38,272 nt of DNA from JAFGHJ01 sp964418485 (GTDB lineage Bacteria; Hydrothermota; UBA3072): contig CAYQMH010000016.1 of NCBI GenBank assembly GCA_964418485.1, positions 1 to 38,272 of the forward strand, given 5' to 3'. A program made the translations under genes and the position numbers. How positions within the stretch are numbered: the stretch's first letter is position 1; every line of letters starts with the position of its first letter. The notes beneath the pieces are model-generated. The model was not told where the DNA came from, made no database searches, and worked only from the letters and a program-made list of their open reading frames with translations. Positions 1-7,032 of this stretch are shown here, in pieces.

Positions 1-1
1 T

Positions 2-1228
2 ACTAAAATTTCAAAGCAAGATCCTCGGACATTATTAGAACGTATGACTACCAAGAAAGGTGTTGAATATAATAGTGGAGTCTATCAGAACACAATGAAT
101 GATTTCGAGAAAAGTTATGAGGCAATTCTTAATTTACTCACGAGGAACAATGTTACGGTTATAACATGTGGTGTTGTTAAAAATGTTAAAGAATTTAAAC
201 CATTGGAATCTAAGGGAAAGAAAACTAGCACAGAAATTGAAAAGATTATTGAAAATATAAAAAGCGAAAAAGATACGCTTAAACTTATACAACAATTGAA
301 CGAAAAAATTAAGGATAATGCTGCATTGGCTTATGTCGCGGCTGAGACTCTTTTAGAATCGCGTAAGAATAAATTAGCAAAATATTTCTATTATAAAGCA
401 TGTGATCTGGATATGCTTCGTCTGCGCGCGTCTTCTGATATTAATAAGATAATAGAGCGTTTATCGATCAAATATAATTGTAGTTATATCGATCTACAGG
501 AATTTATCAACAATCTGGATAAAGATGGTATTGCGGGTAATGACTTAATATTAGAACACGTTCATCCATCTTTAGCTTGCCATACGGCGATCGCGGGAAA
601 ATTAGCGGCTACTATTTTTGATCGTATATTAAAAGTAAACGTGACTGAAAATTATAAAGAAATAGAAATTCAATCATCATTAATAGAAAAGATAGCAGTT
701 GCAAAAATATTATATAATACATTTTCCAAGTATCCGTTTGATAGGAACAAATATTTTAATAAGAAGGGATTCGAACCGATTTACAACACAAATTATAAAC
801 ATTTTTCTGAGTATACTTTAAAAAAAGATGTCGATCGAAACACATATAAAATTTTAGACCAATATTTTAATAGATATAAAAAAATTGATGAAATTCATAT
901 AAAGTATGGTATTTACCTGCATAAAAACAAAGAGTACGAGAGGGCATACAATGAGTTTCTGCTCGCTTTTCGTCAAAATCCGCTTAATATAGTAGCGCTA
1001 AACAATATGGCAGTTATCAGGTTTTCATCAGGTGATGAAAAAAATGGTTTGGAAATGCAGCAAGGAGTTTTTGATCTTGCTCCATCGTATGGAATTGGAG
1101 TGGCGAATTTATGGTATATGTATAAGTTGACAAATAATTTAGGGAAAGCAAAAGAATATGAACCTCAATTGAAGAAACTAAAAATTGAAAAGAATAATAT
1201 ATATTCTTTAACCCTTGATGACTTTTGA
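2..1228 (+). CDS. SGNH/GDSL-hydrolase-like protein with C-terminal TPR repeats (5'-truncated by window edge)
   Basis: The frame is open to the window edge, so the ATG at 44 is probably internal and the gene starts upstream. The visible part begins in the second half of an SGNH-hydrolase fold: a segment predicting helix then strand (ITCGVVKNVKEFKPLES) resembles the block before the C-terminal catalytic residues. ILEHVHPS, about 40% in, looks like the conserved D/E-x-x-HP catalytic histidine block. A second part (residues ~285-385 counted from 44) has helix pairs typical of TPR (KYGIYLHKNKEYERAYNEFLLAF, then NPLNIVALNNMAV). SGNH proteins with such TPR tails are usually cell-envelope proteins or linked to polysaccharide acyl groups. 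The GDS nucleophile block lies off the window, so activity cannot be judged. No signal peptide can be assessed. Confidence 0.6.
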   Translation, partial: TKISKQDPRTLLERMTTKKGVEYNSGVYQNTMNDFEKSYEAILNLLTRNNVTVITCGVVKNVKEFKPLESKGKKTSTEIEKIIENIKSEKDTLKLIQQLNEKIKDNAALAYVAAETLLESRKNKLAKYFYYKACDLDMLRLRASSDINKIIERLSIKYNCSYIDLQEFINNLDKDGIAGNDLILEHVHPSLACHTAIAGKLAATIFDRILKVNVTENYKEIEIQSSLIEKIAVAKILYNTFSKYPFDRNKYFNKKGFEPIYNTNYKHFSEYTLKKDVDRNTYKILDQYFNRYKKIDEIHIKYGIYLHKNKEYERAYNEFLLAFRQNPLNIVALNNMAVIRFSSGDEKNGLEMQQGVFDLAPSYGIGVANLWYMYKLTNNLGKAKEYEPQLKKLKIEKNNIYSLTLDDF

Positions 1229-1246
1229 TTTTCAGCTTTAAACTAA

Positions 1247-1274
1247 TTGACAAAATTTTATAAATGGGTAACAT
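1247..1274 (+). promoter_or_regulatory. Sigma70-like promoter for the DUF763 gene, probably leaderless
   Basis: A perfect -35 TTGACA (1247-1252) is followed after 16 nt by TAACAT (1269-1274, 4 of 6 matches to TATAAT). Only 6 nt separate the -10 from the ATG at 1281, so transcription should start at or next to the start codon. No Shine-Dalgarno sequence precedes the ATG. Confidence 0.5.
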
Positions 1275-1280
1275 AAAAAC

Positions 1281-2399
1281 ATGAGGAAGGGAATTGCTAC
1301 TTTACCATTGCACTGGGGGCGAGCGCCAAGATGGTTATTCGAAGAGATGAAGAAGCTCTCTCTCGGGATTATGGAGGCAATGCTCACACTTTATCCGCCT
1401 GTAAAAATCCTGGAAAATCTTTCCGATCCCTACTGGTTTCAATCTCTCGGCTGTATTCTCGGTTTTGACTGGCATTCAAGCGGTGTTACCACAACGTCAA
1501 TGGGCGCTCTTAAAGAGGCTTTCAAAAAACTCGATGCCGGTATTTATATTTGCGGAGGGAAGGGGAAAACTTCACTAAAGACTCCTCTTGAAATCAAACA
1601 AATCGGCAACCGAAAAGGTATAGATGTTAATTCTCTTATTTACACAAGTAGAATTACGGCAAAAGCAGATAATTCGGCTCTTCAGGATGGATATTCAATA
1701 TATCATCATACAATAATATTTACCTCTAAAGGAGAGTGGAGTGTTGTACAACAGGGTATGAATGAGACAAATAGAATGGCAAGAAGATATCACTGGTTTT
1801 CTAACACGTTAAAGGATTACACCTGCGAACCTCATAGGGGAATCATTACTGATGGTTTTACAACCCCTTTAAACATGGTTTCTGAGAATTCTACAGGGTC
1901 AAGGAAGATTTCAGCCGAGATTGCTTCTGAATATCCGGAAAAAACGCTTGGAGAATTAAAAAAAATAAGGGAATTAAAAATGCCTTATCGTCATTATATA
2001 ATTGGGTCCGATGTGAACCTGGAAAAGTTAAAAAAGCCGCTGGAATTAGCTTTTAACAGGCAACCCGAAGATTTCGAAAGTCTATTGGGAATCAAAGGAG
2101 TCGGTCCTGCGACAATAAGATCTCTTGCCTTAATAGGTGAGCTGCTGTATGGTGAAAAACCAAGTTTTGAGGACCCCGCAAGATACAGCTTTGCTCACGG
2201 AGGTAAAGATGGCATACCTTATCCGGTTGATAGAGGGAATTATACCAGGTCTATTCAGTACTTGAAGGAAGCTGTTTCTAAGGCTAAAATAGGGGATAAT
2301 GCGAAGCTTAAATTACTAAAAAGACTTGCTTTTATACAAAATGATAATATAAATTTAAACAGAACTAAACCAAAAGGAGGTAAGTATGCTGAAGTGTAA
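1281..2399 (+). CDS. DUF763 domain-containing protein
   Basis: This 372-aa protein matches the DUF763 family over its whole length: the start MRKGIATLPLHWGRAPRWLF and the downstream LGFDWHSSGVTTT block are typical. A helix-hairpin-helix-like motif (LLGIKGVGPATIRSLALIGELLYG region, residues ~270-292) suggests nucleic-acid binding. The DAGIYICGGKGKTS block is glycine-rich. The family is widespread in archaea and thermophilic or candidate-phylum bacteria and, to my knowledge, has no established function. A DNA-related role is an inference from the HhH motif. The start is fixed by the family N-terminus; it has no SD and sits 6 nt after a -10 box. Its end overlaps the next gene by 14 bp and contains that gene's strong SD. 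Confidence 0.85.
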   Translation: MRKGIATLPLHWGRAPRWLFEEMKKLSLGIMEAMLTLYPPVKILENLSDPYWFQSLGCILGFDWHSSGVTTTSMGALKEAFKKLDAGIYICGGKGKTSLKTPLEIKQIGNRKGIDVNSLIYTSRITAKADNSALQDGYSIYHHTIIFTSKGEWSVVQQGMNETNRMARRYHWFSNTLKDYTCEPHRGIITDGFTTPLNMVSENSTGSRKISAEIASEYPEKTLGELKKIRELKMPYRHYIIGSDVNLEKLKKPLELAFNRQPEDFESLLGIKGVGPATIRSLALIGELLYGEKPSFEDPARYSFAHGGKDGIPYPVDRGNYTRSIQYLKEAVSKAKIGDNAKLKLLKRLAFIQNDNINLNRTKPKGGKYAEV

Positions 2400-3234
2400 A
2401 GTTGGCAGGTGTTTATTGATTGTGTTGTGTTTATTCGTCGCCGGCAACGTTTTCGCTTTGACCTGGAGTGAGTTAAAAGCCCAGATAGAAGCAAAATATA
2501 AACCTTTCTCTGATGAAATTAAAGATATGGAAATAGTGATGGAGTCTGAAACTAAAGGTGTGGAAGGGATGGAGGGTGCAGGACCTTCGGAGATCAAAAT
2601 GTTGAAAAAGGGCGAAAAATATAGAATGGAAATGAAGATGAGTATGCCGGAAGGGGCAGGTATGCCAGAAGGGATGGGTGATATGACAAGTATAATGATA
2701 TTTGATGGTAAAGATTTGTGGTCGGTAAACCAGTTTACCGGTAAACAGAAACTACCGGCTGATCCCGATGCTGCCAAGAAGGGAGATCAGATGAGCTGGT
2801 GGAAAGATATGCCGGTAAATGGTAAAGTCATTGGTTCGGAAAAGTTGGGAGATAGAGATTGTTATGTCGTGGAAGCATGGAATGAAGATATAGATACATC
2901 GTCTGTAACTACAGGTGAAAAAGATAAAATTAAAGGCTGGATCGACAAAAAAACTCTTCTTTTAATTCAAAATGAATTTAAAGGAGCGAATGGTGAGACA
3001 TTCAAAGCGGTAAATTCCAACTTCCAAAAAGTAAAAAATTGGGAAATGCCTTACACGACTGAAATATATGCAGGTGGAAAGTTGATGACAAAAACTATAA
3101 TAAAGACTTTTAAAATTAATCAGGGTTTATCGGATGATCTTTTCAATGCAGACAAGGTTAAAATGGAAACAAAAGGTATGCCTGGTATGCCGAACATGAA
3201 AGATATGATGAAGAATTTCAAACCAGGGCAATAA
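2386..3234 (+). CDS. LolA-like / outer-membrane lipoprotein-sorting family protein, exported
   Basis: The 282-aa product has a Sec signal peptide (hydrophobic run LLIVLCLFVAGNVFA, cleavage likely after A25). The rest looks like the LolA/LolB-like half-barrel of the COG2834 type: repeated beta-strand segments such as KYRMEMKMSM, TSIMIFDGKDLWSVN, and DRDCYVVEAWNED followed by GWIDKKTLLLIQNEF. It is also rich in Met-Gly-Pro (GAGMPEGMGDM and, at the C-terminus, KGMPGMPNMKDMMK). Such proteins bind lipids or lipoproteins in the periplasm. The client here is unknown. The start is supported by AAGGAGGT (2374-2381) inside the DUF763 3' end, 4 nt before ATG. Translational coupling to DUF763 is likely. 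Assignment is by fold pattern, not by a diagnostic motif. Confidence 0.6.
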   Translation: MLKCKVGRCLLIVLCLFVAGNVFALTWSELKAQIEAKYKPFSDEIKDMEIVMESETKGVEGMEGAGPSEIKMLKKGEKYRMEMKMSMPEGAGMPEGMGDMTSIMIFDGKDLWSVNQFTGKQKLPADPDAAKKGDQMSWWKDMPVNGKVIGSEKLGDRDCYVVEAWNEDIDTSSVTTGEKDKIKGWIDKKTLLLIQNEFKGANGETFKAVNSNFQKVKNWEMPYTTEIYAGGKLMTKTIIKTFKINQGLSDDLFNADKVKMETKGMPGMPNMKDMMKNFKPGQ

Positions 3235-3280
3235 AATTAAATTTAATCAACTATAATTTTAAATAAGATTAAATTTAATT
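3235..3280. repeat. Perfect 14-bp A/T-only inverted repeat just after a stop codon
   Basis: AATTAAATTTAATC (3235-3248) and its exact reverse complement GATTAAATTTAATT (3267-3280) are separated by 18 nt and start directly after the TAA of the LolA-like gene. It could fold in the mRNA 3' end. It has no following U-run, so it is not a classical terminator by itself. Confidence 0.55.
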
Positions 3281-3314
3281 GGTTGGGTAGTTGGATTGTT
3301 AGGTGGTTGGGTTG
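3279..3314. repeat. Degenerate TTGG-type tetramer array
   Basis: Nine consecutive 4-mers keep the pattern TTGG or a one- to two-base variant (TTGG, TTGG, GTAG, TTGG, ATTG, TTAG, GTGG, TTGG, GTTG). Similar GGTTGG-rich stretches recur at 8389-8400 and 8987-9000. It is noncoding, in a convergent intergenic gap. Confidence 0.5.
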
Positions 3315-3360
3315 TTAAAAGATACTACACTAGGATTAGAAGTGGTTAAATTTAGAAATT

Positions 3361-3411
3361 AGGGATTAAGTGATAAATAAAATAATATCATTTAGTCCCT
3401 TTTTCTTTTTT
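3361..3411 (+). terminator. Rho-independent terminator after the LolA-like gene
   Basis: The stem pairs AGGGATTAAGTGAT (3361-3374) with ATCATTTAGTCCCT (3387-3400): 14 bp including two G-U wobbles, with a 12-nt loop. It is followed by a T-rich tract (3400-3411). It lies between convergent genes and would end the plus-strand DUF763 unit. The minus-strand exit is less U-rich. Confidence 0.75.
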
Positions 3412-3414
3412 ATC

Positions 3415-3442
3415 GACTTTGGACATTGGACTTTGAACTAAT
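3415..3442. repeat. Heptamer array, GACTTTG type
   Basis: Four back-to-back 7-mers: GACTTTG (3415), GACATTG (3422), GACTTTG (3429) and the degenerate AACTAAT (3436). It is one of several heptameric arrays in the gaps of this window. Confidence 0.5.
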
Positions 3443-3467
3443 AAAACAAGTTAGAAACTTATTTTAT
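3441..3467 (-). terminator. Possible A/T-rich terminator hairpin for the glycosyltransferase gene
   Basis: ATAAAACAAGTT (3441-3452) and AACTTATTTTAT (3456-3467) pair with one mismatch around a 3-nt loop. Read on the minus strand, the hairpin covers the last codons and stop of the glycosyltransferase gene and ends in a T-rich stretch. It lacks a G/C core, so support is modest. Confidence 0.35.
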
Positions 3468-4506
3468 TTAGCATAAATTTGCTGACATTTATATAATTAT
3501 GTGCTTTTGTTACCCATTTGCGGCTTTCAGCGCTTTTTTTAAGAAGAGTTTTTGGGTCGGTTAGTATTTTTTCCAAAACTTCTTTTATATTATCTTTGTT
3601 GGCGTTTATGAAGGGATGGTTTTTTAAAAACTCATCGTATTGAGGGTTTATGTAAGTTATACTTGGTATACCCATAGAAAGACACTCCATCGAATTCATC
3701 CCATAACCAAAACCTCCTAAATCCGTCAATTGATCGATTAAAACATCACATTTTTGTTCTTTAATTTTAAGCACTTCTTTATGAGGTTTGTTTTCAATTA
3801 ATAGAAAATCGAAATCGAATTTACCTTTTAGTTCATCAACTGCTTTTAAAACATATTCAGTACCTTTTAAATATCTTTTTGTGGGGGCGTGGCAAATAGT
3901 AATTTTATCATTTTTTAAAATTTCTTTTTTGTTGAATTTATCTACTTCAAAAGGAAAGGGAACGTACTTTACTTTAGGATGAATAAATTTATGGTCGAAT
4001 TCGGTTGTAAAGATAATGTCGGCTAATTTCTCTATATGTGGTAAAACGCCTCTGGCTCTTACATCGCTTCCGAGATACAATATCGCGATTTTTTTATTCA
4101 TTTTTTTTAATATTTCCACTATTTTTCCGTTCCGCAATAACCCGAGACCTCCGTCTAAAAAATAACAGTCGAATGAAAAAATGAACTTTTTTAAAGGGGT
4201 GATTTGAAGATCCCAAAGAGAATCTCTAAAAAGGTAGAAAATTTTTTCCGATATTTTCGGGTCCCACCGGGGAGGATTGCCTTTTTTATGTGAATAGCCG
4301 TAAGTTCCTACTTTAGCCGTTTTTTTTAAACTCCTGAAGGACCATGTGTTTGAAAAAGGAAGGTTAAGGACTATGTCGTCCCAGTGAGAACGCGGGCTTT
4401 TATAATAAGTCATTAGACGGGAATAGTGCCCCAATTTTCTTTCAGCTTTAACTAAAATTCCCGGTACCCCTGCTACATTTTCAGAAGCTATATGTAAAAT
4501 TTTCAT
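3451..4506 (-). CDS. Glycosyltransferase, GT4-like (GT-B fold)
   Basis: The 351-aa protein starts MKILHIASENVAGVPGILVKAERKLGH, an N-terminal Rossmann half in which a GT4 acceptor loop would lie. The C-terminal half has KITICHAPTKRYLKGTEYVLKAVDEL (the strand-loop of the donor domain), then DLGGFGYGMNSMECLSMGIPSI, which is the GT4 E-x7-E-type nucleotide-sugar region in a divergent form. The middle LYLGSDVRARG is also typical of this family. It should transfer a sugar from a nucleotide donor to an envelope glycan; the donor is unknown. It is the last gene of a minus-strand run after the FAD oxidase and the GT9-like gene, but 87 bp and a heptamer array separate it from them, so it may have its own promoter. 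The ATG lacks an SD. Confidence 0.75.
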   Translation of the reverse strand: MKILHIASENVAGVPGILVKAERKLGHYSRLMTYYKSPRSHWDDIVLNLPFSNTWSFRSLKKTAKVGTYGYSHKKGNPPRWDPKISEKIFYLFRDSLWDLQITPLKKFIFSFDCYFLDGGLGLLRNGKIVEILKKMNKKIAILYLGSDVRARGVLPHIEKLADIIFTTEFDHKFIHPKVKYVPFPFEVDKFNKKEILKNDKITICHAPTKRYLKGTEYVLKAVDELKGKFDFDFLLIENKPHKEVLKIKEQKCDVLIDQLTDLGGFGYGMNSMECLSMGIPSITYINPQYDEFLKNHPFINANKDNIKEVLEKILTDPKTLLKKSAESRKWVTKAHNYINVSKFMLNKISF

Positions 4507-4515
4507 AAAAAGCAG

Positions 4516-4521
4516 AATATA
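4516..4521 (-). promoter_or_regulatory. Candidate -10 box for the GT4-like gene, leaderless geometry
   Basis: On the minus strand TATATT (4521-4516) lies 9 nt before the ATG at 4506, the same distance as in front of pilQ. No good -35 is present; the AGAAGTT heptamers occupy that position. No SD precedes the start. Confidence 0.3.
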
Positions 4522-4548
4522 GAAGTTAGGAGTTAGAAGTTAGAATTG
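4521..4548. repeat. Heptamer array, AGAAGTT type
   Basis: Four exact-length units: AGAAGTT (4521), AGGAGTT (4528), AGAAGTT (4535), AGAATTG (4542). It lies between the two glycosyltransferase genes. Other arrays of the same type are at 8410-8430, 8869-8903 and 9009-9036. Confidence 0.6.
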
Positions 4549-4593
4549 AGGAGATATATCCGCCAAGCAGCTTACTAATTTCTGATATCATTT

Positions 4594-5388
4594 TTACATT
4601 ACCAGGCAGTCGCCTATAAGCTTCGGGGTAATTTTCCTTGAATACCGTACGACTTTTATAGATTCAGGAGGTTGAAAGAGGTCTTTTTCTTCAAGAAGGA
4701 GTACCTGTGGAATTTCCAGAAAGAAAGCAATTGCGGAAAGGTCGTTTCTCTTTGTGATTAGCTTCGAAACTTTACGTAAACTGTCCTCATCTGAAACTCT
4801 ATGTAAACCATGGTATTGGGTAGAAATATCAGAACTAATGCCGATAATTTCTTCTTTTTCTCTTTTTTTACTGGAACGTATGGCTCTTAAGGCTTTACTC
4901 TTCCATTTTAAAGTAGGAAATCCAAGTAAGTCAATTAAATATTGATACTTACCGGTTATTGATTTATTCTGCGCTCTTGCTGTAATATTTACGCCTGGAA
5001 CTTCAAATATGGAAGCGACAATCGGATTTTTCAATAAATAAGAAAAGACATGACTGTTTTCTTCGTTAAGATCGATTAGCAGGTCAAAAGACTGATTTAT
5101 GGTTTTTCTAAATCGGTATATGGCGATAGGACCTGATTTTCGAGGATAGTTAACAATTTTTGCTCTCAGGCGTCTGAAATACCTGGCATCTTGATTATCG
5201 GGTAATAGAACAGTTAATTGATATTTTTTTTTCAGAGACTCAGCGATAGGTAAAGAGTAAAGTGTTTCTCCTTTGACTTCTGAGGGTCTAAGAGCTATGC
5301 GCGTAATATTTTCTAACGGAAAATCTATTTTTCTCGACTTCATTTTATGCAAAAAAAGAAGAAGCGAAGAAGTTATTTTGTTACGCAT
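4594..5388 (-). CDS. Divergent, short GT9 (heptosyltransferase-like) glycosyltransferase
   Basis: The 264-aa product resembles GT9 enzymes in layout. ITRIALRPSEVKGETLYSLPIAESLKKKYQLTVLLPDN matches the N-terminal GDxxxxxP/AI..L....P..... block, but the usual G-D pair is replaced (KGETLYSLP). SFDLLIDLNEEN matches the D-hydrophobic-D strand. A C-terminal DLSAIAFFLEIPQVLLL resembles the nucleotide-sugar domain's lg-x-P strand. At 264 aa it is well short of the ~340 aa usual for GT9, and no clear D-S/T-G sugar-nucleotide motif is visible. It may be reduced or non-catalytic. Its start overlaps the end of the FAD oxidase by 8 bp, so the two are likely cotranscribed. I am moderately unsure of the family. 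Confidence 0.45.
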   Translation of the reverse strand: MRNKITSSLLLFLHKMKSRKIDFPLENITRIALRPSEVKGETLYSLPIAESLKKKYQLTVLLPDNQDARYFRRLRAKIVNYPRKSGPIAIYRFRKTINQSFDLLIDLNEENSHVFSYLLKNPIVASIFEVPGVNITARAQNKSITGKYQYLIDLLGFPTLKWKSKALRAIRSSKKREKEEIIGISSDISTQYHGLHRVSDEDSLRKVSKLITKRNDLSAIAFFLEIPQVLLLEEKDLFQPPESIKVVRYSRKITPKLIGDCLVM

Positions 5389-6763
5389 TGTTTTCCTCTA
5401 TATCGAATATTTTTCCGGGGTTTAGTATATTTAAGGGATCAAATTCTTTTTTTATGTTTTTCATCAAATTTATTTCCTTTTCTGTTCTTGAATATTTTAG
5501 ATACTTCTTTTTGGTAAAGCCTATACCATGTTCTCCGCTTATTTTACCTCCGAAAGTATTCAGTTTCTTGAACAATTCGTTTATTATTTTTTCACCGTTA
5601 TCCTTCCATTCTTCATTTTTCATGATATTGACGTGCAAATTTCCGTCTCCAATGTGACCAAAAGTAAAGATTTTAGTATGAAATTCTTTTTCCAATTTTT
5701 TTATTTCGGGAATAAATTTGGGAATATTTGATCTGGGTATGGATACGTCTTCTGGAATAATAGTTCCGGATATATCTAGTGCTTCCGATATGCTGCGTCT
5801 GAAGTCCCATATTTTTTCCTGTTGATGGTTTTCTTCCGCCACGAATACATCTGCGGCATTGTTTTCTAAAAATTCGTTACCGATTATTTCAAATTTTTTC
5901 TCAAGTTCTTCTTTTGAATTTTCGAGCAACTCGGCAATAAGTAGTGTTCCCTCTTGTGCCAGAGGTATTTTTTTATGCAGGTTAGCGACAGTCACTCTGA
6001 CAGCATCTTCGTCGATAAGTTCGAAAGCAGAGGGAATAGAACCGCTTGATAGTATATTGAATGCGGAAAGAGCAGCATCTTCAAGGCTTTTGAATGGGGC
6101 TACTAAGGTAGCGGAATAAGGGGGAAGTTTTACAACATTTAAAAATATCCTGGTTATAACACCAAGAGTACCTTCCGAGCCTATTAAAAGATTTAAAAAT
6201 GAATATCCTGTAGCATCTTTTTTTAATTTTCCCCCAAAAAATTCTTTTGAACCATCGGGCAAGATTACTTCGATGCCCCTTACATAATCTCTTGTAATAC
6301 CGTAAAGAAGACACCTTGCGCCACCCGCGTTTGTCGCGACATTTCCTCCTATAGAACAGGAATCTACCGATGCGGGGTCGGGAGGAAAGAAAAAACCATA
6401 ACTTACAAGAAATTTATTTAATTCTTCAGTAATGACACCAGGTTGTACTTCCAGAATGCAGTTCTTTTCGTCGAAATCGATAATTTCGTTCATTTTTTCA
6501 AGAGAAAGAACAATCCCACCATTAACCGCAAGTGCGCCTGCCGTTCTGCTGGTACCGCCTCCTCTCGGAATTATAGGGACTCTTGCCTTTTGGTCTATTT
6601 CGAGAAGCCTTGATATTGAATCGGCCTCCGTTGGCAAAAAAGCAGCATCCGGAAGGAAATAATAATCGCCGGGAGTTTCATCCCGTGCGTATTTTTCCAA
6701 TTTTTCTTTGTCTGTAAGTAATTCGTAATCAAACTCTTTTTCCAGCTGTGCCAATTTTTCCAT
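5381..6763 (-). CDS. glcD: FAD-linked 2-hydroxyacid oxidase/dehydrogenase (GlcD / D-lactate dehydrogenase type)
   Basis: The 460-aa protein has the complete vanillyl-alcohol-oxidase (PCMH-type) layout. The FAD-binding half carries PIIPRGGGTSRTAGA (residues ~58-72), DPASVDSCSIGGNVATNAGGARC and LIGSEGTLGVITRI. The C-terminal cap has FGHIGDGNLHVNIM (metal/substrate histidines) and KISGEHGIGFTKK near the end. The family oxidises D-lactate, glycolate or another D-2-hydroxyacid and passes electrons to quinone or a partner protein. No GlcE/GlcF-type Fe-S subunit is adjacent, so the acceptor and exact substrate cannot be told. It heads a minus-strand unit with the GT9-like gene. The ATG has no SD and sits just after a promoter. 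Confidence 0.8.
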   Translation of the reverse strand: MEKLAQLEKEFDYELLTDKEKLEKYARDETPGDYYFLPDAAFLPTEADSISRLLEIDQKARVPIIPRGGGTSRTAGALAVNGGIVLSLEKMNEIIDFDEKNCILEVQPGVITEELNKFLVSYGFFFPPDPASVDSCSIGGNVATNAGGARCLLYGITRDYVRGIEVILPDGSKEFFGGKLKKDATGYSFLNLLIGSEGTLGVITRIFLNVVKLPPYSATLVAPFKSLEDAALSAFNILSSGSIPSAFELIDEDAVRVTVANLHKKIPLAQEGTLLIAELLENSKEELEKKFEIIGNEFLENNAADVFVAEENHQQEKIWDFRRSISEALDISGTIIPEDVSIPRSNIPKFIPEIKKLEKEFHTKIFTFGHIGDGNLHVNIMKNEEWKDNGEKIINELFKKLNTFGGKISGEHGIGFTKKKYLKYSRTEKEINLMKNIKKEFDPLNILNPGKIFDIEENNA

Positions 6764-6768
6764 AGGCT

Positions 6769-6796
6769 AAAATAATAGTAAGTCAACTTTAGTCAA
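6769..6796 (-). promoter_or_regulatory. Sigma70-like promoter for the FAD-oxidase unit, probably leaderless
   Basis: On the minus strand TTGACT (6796-6791) is followed after 16 nt by TATTTT (6774-6769). A second TTGACT lies at 6786-6781, and an alternative -10 TATTAT at 6777-6772. The -10 ends 5-8 nt before the ATG at 6763, and there is no SD. Confidence 0.45.
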
Positions 6797-6810
6797 GACC
6801 AAAAAAAAGA

Positions 6811-6868
6811 TTGAACCACAGAGAGCACAGAGAAAAAACAAAAACACAGAGAACACGGAGAAAAACAA
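6811..6868 (+). repeat. CACAGAG-type dispersed repeat, two adjacent copies
   Basis: Starting at 6816, CCACAGAGAGCACAGAG is followed by a second block with CACAGAGAACACGGAG (6845-6860). The same word family recurs at about ten places in this window, only between genes. Here it lies in the divergent gap upstream of the beta-propeller gene. Confidence 0.7.
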
Positions 6869-6914
6869 CAAAAAAATATATATTTTTGTTTAAACTCCAC
6901 CTCTCCAAAATTAG

Positions 6915-6944
6915 AAACAACAAATTACACGAATAGCACGAATA
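6915..6944 (+). repeat. CACGAATAGCACGAAT-type dispersed repeat
   Basis: The stretch contains ACAACAAATTACACGAATAG, then CACGAAT. Related copies lie at 22650-22669, 22722-22752 (inverted) and 28021-28050. The consensus, read from these four, is AACAACAAATYRCACGAATA followed by GCACGAAT. Confidence 0.6.
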
Positions 6945-6976
6945 TTTTTGTTTTTGCTAAATCCCTCCTACAAGAT

Positions 6977-7005
6977 TTGACATTTTAATCGATTTTCGTT
7001 ATAAT
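6977..7005 (+). promoter_or_regulatory. Consensus sigma70 promoter for the secreted beta-propeller gene
   Basis: TTGACA (6977-6982) and TATAAT (7000-7005) are both perfect and 17 nt apart, the optimal spacing. Transcription should start near 7012, giving a ~20-nt leader with an AGGGGG SD (7021-7026) 6 nt before ATG. It is the strongest promoter-like site in the window. Confidence 0.8.
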
Positions 7006-7032
7006 TATATAGTTATTACTAGGGGGAAATAG

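Noticed and set aside
3279..3314. G-quadruplex in the GGTTGG stretch
   Set aside because: Runs are mostly only two or three G and irregular; a two-layer structure would be weak, and period 4 explains the pattern more simply.
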